Of a stretch of DNA of 64,000 nt, positions 18,048-26,599 are shown piece after piece; position 1 is the first letter of the stretch; each line of letters starts with the position of its first letter. The notes below the pieces were generated by a model that worked only from the letters and a program-made list of their open reading frames with translations, ran no database searches and was not told the DNA's origin. Source of the stretch: Actinophytocola oryzae. GTDB lineage: Bacteria > Actinomycetota > Actinomycetes > Mycobacteriales > Pseudonocardiaceae. The stretch is taken from the NCBI RefSeq assembly GCF_004364325.1, contig NZ_SOCP01000024.1, positions 1-64,000 of the forward strand, in the 5' to 3' direction. The position numbers were made by a program, and so were the translations under genes.

Positions 18048-18354
18048 GGGATGCCCTTTCCGAATAGCCCTCGCTTCTCGCAACACGGGCTGTAGCTGCC
18101 GAGATACAGATTGTGGGCGCCGGGTACCGATTTGTCACGTTGCTAAGTGAATTAGTAACAATAGATTTGGTAACGGTTAGTTTTCACATTGGCTCGAACG
18201 ATCACCGTGGTCAGGCCGCGCTGTCACTCGGTTGACGGGTGTGACCAGTGCGAACAGTGCGCACCTGAACATGGACGCTCAGTGCCCCCGGCCGTATCCT
18301 GGCCCCTGCCACGCAGGGCGGGTGGTAAGCGAACTATGCCGGAAGGTGTGAACG
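18048..18354. promoter_or_regulatory. Divergent intergenic region with operator-like inverted repeat
   Basis: This 307-base region separates the muramidase gene from the divergent GGDEF-EAL gene. It contains a distinctly AT-richer stretch (about 18130-18190). Within it GTTGCTAA (18139-18146) and TTAGTAAC (18152-18159) form an imperfect inverted repeat (7 of 8 matches, 5-base spacer), a plausible operator. The half nearer the GGDEF gene holds repeated CAGTGC words but no convincing gene. I looked for a c-di-AMP riboswitch, which often precedes actinobacterial wall hydrolases, and did not find its conserved core. Confidence 0.4.
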
Positions 18355-20424
18355 GTGGCAGGCCCGAAAGGCTCGGATCGCGGCTCGCTGGTGGCGGCGT
18401 GGGCCAAGGTGCTCTCGAACACGGGATACGTGGCCACCGACCGCGCGGAGTTCCACGACCGGGTCTGCGAGCTCGTCGACGTGCTCACCGTCGCCCTCGA
18501 GGCCGACGCGTTCGACCCGCGGCCGGTCGAGCAGGTCGGCGCCGACCTCGTCGCGCTGCGGCTCATCGCACCGGAGACGCTGGCCGGCACCGTCGAGCTG
18601 ATCGGTACCTACCTCGGGCCGCACCCGAGGGTGCCGACGATCCAGGCCGCCGTCACCGCCGGTTTCGTCCGTGCCGCACAGGCGCGGATCCTCCACGAGC
18701 AGGAGACGCTGCACCGGTCCGCGCTGGACGCCCGCGACGGCGCGGAGAGCGCGCGACGGGTCAGTGAGGCACGGTTCCGGGCGATGTTCACCGACGCCGC
18801 GATCGGCATCGGCATCTCCGACACCAGGGGCAGGCTGGTCGAGGTCAACAGTGCGATGGCCACCATGCTCGACTACGTGCCGGAGGCCATGCTCGGCCGC
18901 TACCTGATCGACTTCGTGCACCCTGACGACCCGCCGGACATGCTCCGCTACTTCCAGGAGATGGTGGCCGGGCAGCGCGACAACTACCGGATCGAGCGGC
19001 GGTTCCTGCGGCGCGACGGCTCGGCGCTGCCGACCAACGTGACCGTGTCGCTCGTGCGTGACGAGCACGGCAGGCCGCAGTACCTCGTCGGCATGGTCGA
19101 GGACACCACCGAGCGGCACGAGCTGTCCGAGCAGCTGCGCCACCAGGCCAACCACGACCACCTCACCGGCCTCGGCAACCGGGCTCTGTTCACCGAACGC
19201 CTGCACGCGGCCTTCGGCGGCACGCCGGGTCAGCGCGTCGGCCTGTGTTACCTCGACCTGGACGGCTTCAAGGCCGTCAACGACACCCTCGGCCACGTCA
19301 TCGGCGACCAGCTGCTCATCGAGGTCGGCCGCAGGCTCGACGGGCTGGTGTCCGCCCCGGGGCGGATGGTGGCGCGGATGGGCGGCGACGAGTTCGTCGT
19401 GCTGGTCGAGCACTCCAACGGCCTCGACGAGCTGGTGGCGCTCGCCGAGCGGATCCTCGCCGCCGTCGCGGTGCCCGTGCACGTCGCCGGGCACCGGCTG
19501 TCCACCTCGGCGAGCATCGGGCTGGTCGAGCGGTCGGTGTTCGACGCCTCGCCCGCGGAGACCATGCGGGACGCGGACGTCACGCTGCACTGGGCCAAGG
19601 TCGACGGGAAGAACCGCTGGGCGGCCTACGACCCGGAGCGCAACGCCCGCGAGATCGCCAGGATCACGCTGTCGACCGCCATGCCCGCTGCGCTGGAGCG
19701 CGAGGAGTTCTACGTCGACTACCAGCCGATCGTGTCACTCGCGGACGGCAAGCTGCTCGGCGTCGAGGCACTCGTGCGCTGGACGCACCCCGAGTTCGGC
19801 AGGCTGGGTCCCGACCGGTTCATCGGTCTAGCCGAGGAGACCGGCCTGATCGTGCCGCTCGGCCGGTGGGTGCTGGAGACCTCGTGCAGGCAGGCCATGA
19901 AGTGGCGGGCCATGGGCGCGTCGCCGACGGTGAACGTGAACCTGGCCGCGCGGCAGGTGGCGGAGCCGGGGCTGGTCGACGAGATCGCCGGGATCATCGA
20001 GGACGTGGGCATCCCGCCGACGTCGCTGCAGCTGGAGCTGACCGAGAGCGCGATCATGGGCACCACGGGCGAACCGCTCGAGGCGCTGCGCAGGCTCGTC
20101 GACCTCGGCGTGCGGATCGCCATCGACGACTTCGGCACCGGCTACTCGAACCTCGCCTACCTGCGCCACCTGCCTGTCCACTCGCTGAAGATCGCCGGGT
20201 CGTTCGTCGAGGGCCTGCGGGCGGGACAACTGGAGTCGGTGGACGCGCAGATCGTCACGGCCCTGGTCTCGCTCGCCCACACGCTTCGGCTGGACGTGAT
20301 CGCCGAGGGTGTCGAGACCAGCGAGCAGGCCGACCTGCTCCGCCGCATCGGCGCCGACTCGGCACAGGGCTGGCTGTACGCGAAGCCGGGTCCGCCCGAG
20401 GACGTCGAGCGCTGGTTGACGTGA
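18355..20424 (+). CDS. PAS-GGDEF-EAL cyclic-di-GMP protein
   Basis: The 689-residue protein has an N-terminal helical region (1-130), a PAS domain (about 138-255), a GGDEF domain (about 258-427) and an EAL domain (about 440-689). The GGDEF motif is intact at 343-347, so diguanylate cyclase activity is plausible. The upstream RxxD inhibitory site is absent (APGR in its place). In the EAL domain E471 (EAL), N528, E564 (LTES), D591/D592, K612 and Q671 are kept, but the conserved LKID is LKIA (611-614). No membrane helices are seen, so it is cytosolic. GTG 18355 starts it. It resembles the streptomycete CdgA-type architecture. Confidence 0.93.
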   Translation: MAGPKGSDRGSLVAAWAKVLSNTGYVATDRAEFHDRVCELVDVLTVALEADAFDPRPVEQVGADLVALRLIAPETLAGTVELIGTYLGPHPRVPTIQAAVTAGFVRAAQARILHEQETLHRSALDARDGAESARRVSEARFRAMFTDAAIGIGISDTRGRLVEVNSAMATMLDYVPEAMLGRYLIDFVHPDDPPDMLRYFQEMVAGQRDNYRIERRFLRRDGSALPTNVTVSLVRDEHGRPQYLVGMVEDTTERHELSEQLRHQANHDHLTGLGNRALFTERLHAAFGGTPGQRVGLCYLDLDGFKAVNDTLGHVIGDQLLIEVGRRLDGLVSAPGRMVARMGGDEFVVLVEHSNGLDELVALAERILAAVAVPVHVAGHRLSTSASIGLVERSVFDASPAETMRDADVTLHWAKVDGKNRWAAYDPERNAREIARITLSTAMPAALEREEFYVDYQPIVSLADGKLLGVEALVRWTHPEFGRLGPDRFIGLAEETGLIVPLGRWVLETSCRQAMKWRAMGASPTVNVNLAARQVAEPGLVDEIAGIIEDVGIPPTSLQLELTESAIMGTTGEPLEALRRLVDLGVRIAIDDFGTGYSNLAYLRHLPVHSLKIAGSFVEGLRAGQLESVDAQIVTALVSLAHTLRLDVIAEGVETSEQADLLRRIGADSAQGWLYAKPGPPEDVERWLT

Positions 20425-20570
20425 CCACTGATCTTGTGTGAGTTGAACCAGAACTGGCAACGATCCGTGAATTGTTCATAGTTTCGTTCGGTTGCCAGTG
20501 GGAACCAGTCCACAACCAACCGCATCAGAGCTAGAGTCGTCGCAATCGCACAGCCGAGGGAGGACGGACC
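20425..20570 (+). promoter_or_regulatory. Upstream region of ESX module 1 with spaced inverted repeat
   Basis: ACTGGCAAC (20453-20461) and GTTGCCAGT (20491-20499) form a perfect 9-bp inverted repeat around a 29-base AT-richer spacer. It lies about 70 bases before the first gene of the ESX substrate module and is a candidate regulator-binding or promoter element. TAGAGT near 20532 could be a -10 hexamer. Function is inferred from position only. Confidence 0.35.
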
Positions 20571-20954
20571 GTGTACCTGGCAGATGGTGGTGGCGGGGGT
20601 ACGACTACGCCAACCCCGCAGTTCACGGGCACGCAGACCCTGCACGTCGAGCCGTCCGCGATCCCGGACGCGTTGAAGGCGTTCACGAGCGCCTACGACC
20701 GCGTCACGCGCAAGATCCAGGATCTCGAGAGCCTCCCCATCAGGGACTGGGCGGCGGACCCGGTCAGCAGTGAGACCGCCCTGGAGTTCCAGCAGCGCAG
20801 CAACACCGGCGGCGCGGACTCCGCGATCACGTGCCTGAAGGGCTACCAGGCACAGCTGAAGGCCGCGATCGACTCGCTGGAGGGCGCGCACGAGCAGTAC
20901 GTGCTCGTCGAGGGCGACAACGCCACTCAATGGGGCCAGTACCACCAGGACTGA
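20571..20954 (+). CDS. EspC-like/WXG100-like ESX substrate-partner protein
   Basis: The 127-residue helical protein begins with a Gly-rich MYLADGGGGG head and then has a helical hairpin-like body with RDWAADP at the turn. No signal peptide is present. It sits directly before a PPE-like gene and an espG gene, the usual place for a small ESX secretion partner. The gene at 61126 has the same Gly-rich start and size and is probably a paralogue. GTG 20571 is preceded by GAGGGAGGA. The family name is inferred from size, helical layout and context. Confidence 0.65.
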   Translation: MYLADGGGGGTTTPTPQFTGTQTLHVEPSAIPDALKAFTSAYDRVTRKIQDLESLPIRDWAADPVSSETALEFQQRSNTGGADSAITCLKGYQAQLKAAIDSLEGAHEQYVLVEGDNATQWGQYHQD

Positions 20955-20978
20955 TCCACTTTTCTCGGAGGGGACTCC

Positions 20979-22382
20979 ATGGGTCACAGATGGCGGGGTT
21001 ACGAGCACCCCGAGCTGTACGACATGATCAACGAAGGGCCGGGCGCACAGGCGTCCGACCCGCAGACGACCTACTGGCAGAACCTCGCCACCGAGCTGAC
21101 CCAGGTCGACGAGGAGCTGAACTCCAAGCTCACCAGCCTCGGCTCCCGCTGGGAGGGCAAGGCGGCCGAGAGCGCGCAGACGGGCCTCACCCCGCTCGCG
21201 TCGTGGGCCAGTGACGCCGAGACCGGCGCCTCGGTGATGAAGGTGTCGTCGGAGGACCAGGGGCAGTTCGTCTCCGACGCGCGGGCGAGCATGCCCGAGC
21301 CGGTCCCCGTCACCACACCCGCGCCTTCCGGGTGGGACGTCGCCGCCGCGGCGGGTGCCGCATTGCTCGGCAACCCGGGTCCCGCGCTGGACGTGGCCAA
21401 CCAGGCCAACGACCACGAGGCGGAGGAAGCGGCCAAGAACGAGGCCGAGCAGAAGGCCGTCGAGACCATGCAGACCTACGAGTCGAGCAGCACCTGGAAC
21501 AGGACGACGCTCGGCACGTTCGTCCCGCCGCCGGACGTGGTCGTGTCGACCCCGGCGCCGCAGGGCAGCGCGACCGGCGTGATCTTCGGTGCGCCGACCG
21601 TGCGCGCCGTGAGCGGCGACAACTCGGGCGGCACCAAGCCGGGTGGCAAGTCGAACACCGGCGGCCCGGGCGGCTCGGTGCCGCCGCCGAACGTCAACGG
21701 CGGCCAGGGCAACGGAAACGGCAACGGCGGCAACGGAGGTGGCAACGGCGGAGGCGGCGACGGCCAGGTCCAGCCGCCGAACGTCCGCCCCGGCGAGCCG
21801 GGGACCACCACCCCGTCCGACGTGCTCACCCCGCTGCCGACCAACCCGGGCAACGGCCCGCTGCCGACGCCGGGTCCCGGCCCGAACCCGCTCCCACCCA
21901 ACCCGAACCCCAACCCGTTCCCGCCAGGTGGTGGCGGTCCGTTCCCGCCGTTCGGCGGGGGCGACCCCAGCAACGCGGGCGACATCGCACGGCGTCCGCT
22001 GCCGCCGCTCAAGCCCGGTCTGCTGCCGGTCGAGAGCACGCCGTTCGGTCGTCCGGGTGGACCGGGTGGGCTGCCCGGCGGCACCCCGGGCGGTCCCGGT
22101 GGCTTCGGCGCCTTCGACGGCGAGCGTGCCCCGTCCCAGATCGGCCGGGGTGGGGTTCTCGGCGGCGCACCCGGTGAGGGCGGCGTGGTCCGCAGCGGTC
22201 CGGGTGCGGCAGGTGCCGCTGGTGCGCGTGGCGCCAACGGCGTGCACGGCCCGGTCGGTGCCGGCGGCCGTCGCGCGGACGGCGAGGAGGACGACGAGCA
22301 CTACTCGCCGGACTACCTCCTGGAGGAGGACGACGTGTTCGGCGACGACCGGCGCGTCTCGCCGACGGTGATCGGCGAGTAG
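20979..22382 (+). CDS. PPE-like WXG-domain ESX substrate with Gly/Pro-rich tail
   Basis: The 467-residue protein has an N-terminal helical domain (1-180) with an SRWEGKAAESAQ turn carrying the WxG motif, then long Gly/Asn-rich (about residues 240-265) and Pro/Gly-rich low-complexity stretches, and an acidic C-terminal tail ending in TVIGE. There is no signal peptide. The layout suggests a type VII-exported surface protein. It shares the MPEPV motif after the helical domain and the acidic tail (YLLEEDDVFG then VIGE) with the protein at 62052. ATG 20979 follows GGAGGGGA. It lies between its EspC-like partner and espG. Confidence 0.75.
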   Translation: MGHRWRGYEHPELYDMINEGPGAQASDPQTTYWQNLATELTQVDEELNSKLTSLGSRWEGKAAESAQTGLTPLASWASDAETGASVMKVSSEDQGQFVSDARASMPEPVPVTTPAPSGWDVAAAAGAALLGNPGPALDVANQANDHEAEEAAKNEAEQKAVETMQTYESSSTWNRTTLGTFVPPPDVVVSTPAPQGSATGVIFGAPTVRAVSGDNSGGTKPGGKSNTGGPGGSVPPPNVNGGQGNGNGNGGNGGGNGGGGDGQVQPPNVRPGEPGTTTPSDVLTPLPTNPGNGPLPTPGPGPNPLPPNPNPNPFPPGGGGPFPPFGGGDPSNAGDIARRPLPPLKPGLLPVESTPFGRPGGPGGLPGGTPGGPGGFGAFDGERAPSQIGRGGVLGGAPGEGGVVRSGPGAAGAAGARGANGVHGPVGAGGRRADGEEDDEHYSPDYLLEEDDVFGDDRRVSPTVIGE

Positions 22383-22405
22383 GCTCGGTAGTTCGGAAAG
22401 CGTAG

Positions 22406-22435
22406 GTCGGGGAGTCGCTTCGGCGGCTCCCCGAC
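22406..22435 (+). terminator. Hairpin terminator after the PPE-like gene
   Basis: GTCGGGGAG (22406-22414) pairs perfectly with CTCCCCGAC (22427-22435), with an inner CGC-TTCG-GCG tetraloop stem. It lies 24 bases past the PPE-like stop and before the espG start, so it may end or attenuate transcription between them. Confidence 0.75.
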
Positions 22436-22462
22436 TGCGTGTCTGGGGGTAGGGTGACGCTT

Positions 22463-23275
22463 GTGACCAGCACTTTCTCGCTTGGGGACCGGGAAGCACC
22501 GCCGATCACCGTCTCGGCGCTGGAGTTCGATGTCCTGTGGGAGCACCTCCGTCTCGGCGACATGCCGCTGGTGGTGAAGGTCCCGTCGCCCGGTAAGACA
22601 CACGAGGAGCGCGCGCTGCTGGAGGCACGTGTGTGGGCCGACCTCGAGGAGCGCGGGCTCGGCAGGCCGGTCGAGGTGGACCCGGACATCGAGGAGATCC
22701 TCGGCATCCTGGCCAGGCCGGCGCGGGAGGTCGACGCGCGGGTCCACGTCGGGCGGCAGGTGCGGGTGCTCGGGGCGATCACCGGCGAGGCGGCCGCCGT
22801 CGCGGAGCTGTCGGAGGACACGGTGACGCTGCGGCGCGCGTCCGTGCCGAGCATGCCTGCCGCCGTGCTGGCCGCGCTGCCCCCGGTCCCTGCGGGGCCA
22901 GGCAGGTCGGTCACGCTGCCGACGGCGGACTTCGAGCACGCCGCCCAGAACGCGGGCCGCACGCGTGAGGGCTTCGGCGAGGCCCTGCTCGCGACGGGCC
23001 TGCGTGCCGACGACGCCGAGGCGCTGGTCGAGATGATCAAGGACGTGGCGCACACGGGGAACTTCGGCGCCGCGGCCCGCGACCACCTCGGCCGCCGAAG
23101 ACGTGGCGAGCGTGTCGTGTCGTTCTTCGACACCGAGGACGGCAGGTACGTCCAGGTCCGCCGCCCCGCGGACGACGGTTCGATGTGGACGACGATCTCC
23201 CCGGCGGACCTGAGGAAGCTGACCCACCACGTGACCGAGCTGCTCGACGAGGTCGTCGCCGAGGTGGCGCGTTGA
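22463..23275 (+). CDS. espG: EspG-family ESX chaperone
   Basis: EspG proteins are cytosolic chaperones that bind PPE-type substrates of type VII secretion and keep them soluble until export. The 270-residue protein matches the family: an ITVSALEFDVLWEHLRLGDMP-like N-terminal region, a VDPDIEEILGILARP helix, an ARVHVGRQVRVLGAITG strand region and a C-terminal RGERVVSFFDTEDGRYVQVRRP sheet. GTG 22463 is chosen for its spacing from a GGTAGGG site; GTG 22454 is possible. It is downstream of a PPE-like gene but no EccC or EccD core gene is in the window. Confidence 0.85.
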   Translation: MTSTFSLGDREAPPITVSALEFDVLWEHLRLGDMPLVVKVPSPGKTHEERALLEARVWADLEERGLGRPVEVDPDIEEILGILARPAREVDARVHVGRQVRVLGAITGEAAAVAELSEDTVTLRRASVPSMPAAVLAALPPVPAGPGRSVTLPTADFEHAAQNAGRTREGFGEALLATGLRADDAEALVEMIKDVAHTGNFGAAARDHLGRRRRGERVVSFFDTEDGRYVQVRRPADDGSMWTTISPADLRKLTHHVTELLDEVVAEVAR

Positions 23276-23637
23276 GCACTGCAGCCGTCGATCCGCGTGA
23301 GATGCGGGATGCGGTGGCCGCTGTGCTGCCGTGGACCGGCACACCGCAGCGGCCCGTGCTCGCCAAGGCCGTGCGGCTGAGCCTGCGGACACTGGCGCAG
23401 GTGGCGCCGGGCCGCAGCGTCGAGGTGCGGGTGCCGCCGTTCGCGGCGGTCCAGTGCGTCGAGGGGCCCCGCCACACGCGTGGCACGCCGCCGAACGTGG
23501 TGGAGACCGACCCCCGCACGTGGCTCGAGCTGGCCGCGGGAAGTCTGGAGTGGACGGAAGCACTGGCGTCCGGCCGAATCACGGCGTCGGGCAACCGTGC
23601 CGACCTCGGCGCGCTGCTTCCCTTGGTACGCCTCTAG
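23272..23637 (+). CDS. Sterol-carrier family small protein
   Basis: The 121-residue protein matches a small actinobacterial family annotated as sterol carrier-like, with VRVPPFAAVQCVEGPRHTRG and TPPNVVETDPRTWLELA as its most conserved stretch. As I recall, the Mycobacterium member lies next to purF. Here purF is 3 kb away, with an effector-like pair and one enzyme gene between them. The start is TTG 23272 overlapping the espG stop; this is an unusual start codon but no upstream ATG/GTG fits. Its stop shares CTAG (23634-23637) with the convergent DUF1023 gene. The biochemical role is unknown. Confidence 0.75.
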   Translation: MSTAAVDPREMRDAVAAVLPWTGTPQRPVLAKAVRLSLRTLAQVAPGRSVEVRVPPFAAVQCVEGPRHTRGTPPNVVETDPRTWLELAAGSLEWTEALASGRITASGNRADLGALLPLVRL

Positions 23638-25403
23638 AACAGGCGCCCGAGCGTGTTGTCGTAGACCGACTTGCCCGCCTCGACGAGGTCACCCGTGCCG
23701 CCGATCACCACATCGCCGACGTCGTTCAGCAGCTCCCTGCCGGTGCCCGCCAGCTCGTTCCACGCCGCGTCCCAGTCGCCGTGCAGTGCCTCGCCACTCG
23801 CGTCCACCAGGCCGACGCCGACGTCCGACACGAGATCGCCCATCCGGTCCTCCTGGCCGGGCCCCGCGGTGACGGCGTCGTAGTCGCCGGTCGCGATGTC
23901 GGCCAGGTTGGACAGCGACTCGTCCGAGTAGTAGACGAGGTGCGCGGAGACCAGGTCCGACTCGTCCGGCACCGCGAACTGGTTGGCGCCGAAGGACTCG
24001 TCGTACGGCCCCACCGACGAGCCGTCCGAGGTGAACCAGCTCCCGCTCGTCGCCTGCACGATCGGGTCGTGCTCGGACACGCCCGCCCACACGTGCCCGG
24101 CACCCGGCGACAGCTGGTCCACGGAGGACGCGCCGACACCCGGCGAGCCGAGGAACGCGATGTCGTCGGCCGCAAGACCGTCCATGGCCGCGTAGCCGAC
24201 CGCCACGCTGCCGTAGCTGTGGCCGAGGACCGTGACGTGCTGGCCCACCGACGCCGCGGCGCGGTAGCCGTCCACATCGGCCTTCAGCGATGCCGCGCCG
24301 TCGATCGCGTCGTCCGTCGTGGCCACGGTCGTGTCCCACGTCGGCGCGTCGTAGCCGAGCCAGGCGATGGTCGAGTTGCCCGGCTCGATCCGGTCCATCG
24401 ACGCACGCAGCGCCTGCGCCTCGTGGTTGGGGAAGCCGTAGTCCAGCGTGGTCAGCGTGCCCGGCACCAGGACCGCGACGTTCGTGGCGGTGTCGGGGTC
24501 GCCGTACGCGATGGCGAGGGTGCCCTCGCGGAGGCCGGGTCCGTCGACGTCGTAGGACAGCACGTAGGTGTCGTACCCGGACCTCGTCGCCTCGGCGACC
24601 CGCGCCGACGCGGACGTCGCGTTGTCCACGCGGCGGCTCGCGTCCAGCCGCTCGTCGAGCAGGTCGGCGAGCCCGGGGTCCTCCCGCAGCGCGCCCTCGT
24701 CGGACGGGTCGAGGCCGAGTGCGAGTGCCCGCTCGGTGATCCGTTCGTTCAGGTCGGACAGCTCGCCGGAGTACGTGGCCAGGTCGGACTCGACGCGCCG
24801 CCTGTTCGCCCGGTCCAGCACCGGCGCGGGCAGCCCGCGCAGGCGGCCGAGGGTGTCGAACCGGGACGCGAGCAGCTCGTCGCGTGTCTCCTGCGACAGC
24901 GACCGCCACCACTCGGCCACGCGCCCCGGGTCCGCGCCGGGAGGCGGAATCGTCACACCGGCGGGCATCGTGCCTGGTCGCCCCGCGACGGTGGTGAACA
25001 CGGGCTCGAATCCACGCAACACTGTCGCGTATGAGCGCAGTACGTCCTCGTAGGAGCTCCGCAACCCGGTCAGCACCTCGGTCACCTCGGCCGTCGGCGC
25101 GCCGCTGCGGTAGGCCCGTATCGCCTGGTCGGCCGCGCCACGCATGGTCCGGTACGCCGACGCCACCGCCTCGACCACCGACATCGCGTCGGTCAGCCGC
25201 CCTGTCGCGGTCGACAGGGCGGTCCGCGACACCGTCACCCGGCGCGCGAACTCGACCGCGGCGTCCCCTGCCCACGACGACACGGCAGGCAGCTCGACCG
25301 ACTCCAGCGCCGTGCGGGCCGCCGACAGCGGCTCCAGCGTCGCGAGCACCCGGCCGGCATCCCCGCTCGCCAGCTTCGCGTAGAGCTCCTCTGGGTCGCT
25401 CAC
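23634..25403 (-). CDS. WXG-type DUF1023 alpha/beta hydrolase, putative ESX effector
   Basis: The 589-residue protein has an N-terminal helical domain (1-150) with a WAG turn (SSWAGDAAVEFARR) like WXG/LXG secreted toxins, a middle helical region, and a DUF1023 alpha/beta hydrolase domain (about 290-490). The predicted catalytic residues are S396 in GHSYGS, D446 in EHDP and H488 in SAHLV. A Gly/Asp-rich tail follows. No signal peptide is present, so type VII export is likely if it is secreted. The start GTG 25403 overlaps the stop of the small upstream gene (GTGA), which shows coupling to its likely partner. Lipase or esterase activity is inferred from the fold. Confidence 0.82.
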   Translation of the reverse strand: MSDPEELYAKLASGDAGRVLATLEPLSAARTALESVELPAVSSWAGDAAVEFARRVTVSRTALSTATGRLTDAMSVVEAVASAYRTMRGAADQAIRAYRSGAPTAEVTEVLTGLRSSYEDVLRSYATVLRGFEPVFTTVAGRPGTMPAGVTIPPPGADPGRVAEWWRSLSQETRDELLASRFDTLGRLRGLPAPVLDRANRRRVESDLATYSGELSDLNERITERALALGLDPSDEGALREDPGLADLLDERLDASRRVDNATSASARVAEATRSGYDTYVLSYDVDGPGLREGTLAIAYGDPDTATNVAVLVPGTLTTLDYGFPNHEAQALRASMDRIEPGNSTIAWLGYDAPTWDTTVATTDDAIDGAASLKADVDGYRAAASVGQHVTVLGHSYGSVAVGYAAMDGLAADDIAFLGSPGVGASSVDQLSPGAGHVWAGVSEHDPIVQATSGSWFTSDGSSVGPYDESFGANQFAVPDESDLVSAHLVYYSDESLSNLADIATGDYDAVTAGPGQEDRMGDLVSDVGVGLVDASGEALHGDWDAAWNELAGTGRELLNDVGDVVIGGTGDLVEAGKSVYDNTLGRLF

Positions 25404-25690
25404 GGCCGGAAGTCCTCCGCCCGCGTGTAGGAGTCCGCGTTCGCCACCAGGCCGTTCGCCGTGTCGGTCACCCACGACGAGCCGAGCCGCAGGTCGTCGG
25501 CGTGTCTGCCCGCGTAGTCGGCGAAGGCCGCGGCCAGCTCGTACGCGGCGTCGACCTCGCCTAGCGAGCCCGGCACCAGCTGGGCCGTCGAGAGCTGTCT
25601 CGCCGCCTGTTCGACGGCGTCCGCGCCCACGTGGAAGCCACTGGACGCCGTGCGCAACGCCTCGGGATCAACCTCGTAACCGTCGGCCAC
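25400..25690 (-). CDS. EspC-family small partner of the DUF1023 protein
   Basis: The 96-residue helical protein matches the EspC (PF10824-type) secretion-partner family: GYEVDPEALRTASSGF at the start, then VEQAARQL and an LRLGSSWVTDTANGLV C-terminal helix. Such proteins dimerise with or escort WXG/LXG effectors. The gene is translationally coupled to the hydrolase gene (GTGA), the arrangement expected for a partner/effector pair. GTG 25690 is chosen because the family N-terminus begins just after it; no strong ribosome-binding site is visible. Confidence 0.75.
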   Translation of the reverse strand: MADGYEVDPEALRTASSGFHVGADAVEQAARQLSTAQLVPGSLGEVDAAYELAAAFADYAGRHADDLRLGSSWVTDTANGLVANADSYTRAEDFRP

Positions 25691-25770
25691 CGTCCGACCG
25701 TAACCTGAGAGGGAGGCGCATAGGGTTGCTGGTTCGAGACTCTGTGCATAGGGGAAGGAAAGCAACAATC

Positions 25771-26511
25771 GTGTGGACGGCCACCAGGTGGACCGCCGTG
25801 TTCGCCGAGCAGGCCGGCCTGTTCCGTACCGCGGTCGCCACCGCAGATCTGGCCGCCGACGTGCCCTCCTGTCCGGGGTGGACGTTCAACGACCTGTCAC
25901 TGCACGTCGCCCGGTTCCTGCACACCGCGACCCGGTACCTGACGAGCGGCAGCATCGTCGAGCTGCGGCCCGTGCCGGTGCGCAGGGACGTCGACCCGCT
26001 CAAGTACCTCGACGAGCAGCTGGCGGCCGCGAACCAGGTACTGCGGAACACGTCCGGCAACCGTCCGGTCTGGACGTTCTCGCCTGCCGCGCCCGACCTC
26101 GCGTGGGTGTGGCACCGCAGGGTCGCCCACGAGCTGAACCTCCGGCGCTGGGATGCCCAGGCCGCGTTGCGCACGCTCACCCCGACCGACCGCGAGCAGG
26201 CGGCGGACGCCATCGACGAGCTGCTCGGCACGCTGCTCGCCGCGCGGCTGCGTGGCGACTCGGCACCGGCCTCGCTCTCCGCCGCCGACGGCAAGGGCAC
26301 CGCGGTCGTGTCCTGCACGGACGGTGCGCAGTCCTGGCATGTCCGGTTCGCGCCGGGAGTTGTGCCGGAGGTGCGGTCCGCGGCGCCGGACGAACAGGCC
26401 GACGCCCGACTGTCCAATCGCACCGCGAACGTGCTCTACCAGCTGTGGAGCCGCATGCAACTCACCGGATCGGGTGACCTCGCCGTGTTGCGCGCACTGA
26501 GAATGAGCTGA
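25771..26511 (+). CDS. Mycothiol-dependent maleylpyruvate isomerase-family enzyme
   Basis: The 246-residue protein has the DinB-like N-terminal four-helix fold of the mycothiol-dependent maleylpyruvate isomerase family, with VPSCPGWTFNDLSLHVARF and the VWHRRVAHELNLRRWDA helix supplying metal-binding histidines. Many family members are mycothiol transferases of unknown substrate. The presence of mshD in the same window shows the host makes mycothiol. GTG 25771 follows GGGGAAGGAA (25751-25760). It is divergent from the effector pair, and purF follows. Confidence 0.82.
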   Translation: MWTATRWTAVFAEQAGLFRTAVATADLAADVPSCPGWTFNDLSLHVARFLHTATRYLTSGSIVELRPVPVRRDVDPLKYLDEQLAAANQVLRNTSGNRPVWTFSPAAPDLAWVWHRRVAHELNLRRWDAQAALRTLTPTDREQAADAIDELLGTLLAARLRGDSAPASLSAADGKGTAVVSCTDGAQSWHVRFAPGVVPEVRSAAPDEQADARLSNRTANVLYQLWSRMQLTGSGDLAVLRALRMS

Positions 26512-26599
26512 CCGCCACGTCTTCGTGATGCGGGCTCACCGCCCTGGACGACCTACACTGGGTGATACCTGACGTCGTCCCCGCAGGGAGTGCGCTTCG

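Noticed and set aside
18048..18200. c-di-AMP riboswitch upstream of the GH25 muramidase
   Set aside because: Riboswitches of this type often precede actinobacterial wall hydrolases, but the conserved core motifs were not found on either strand.
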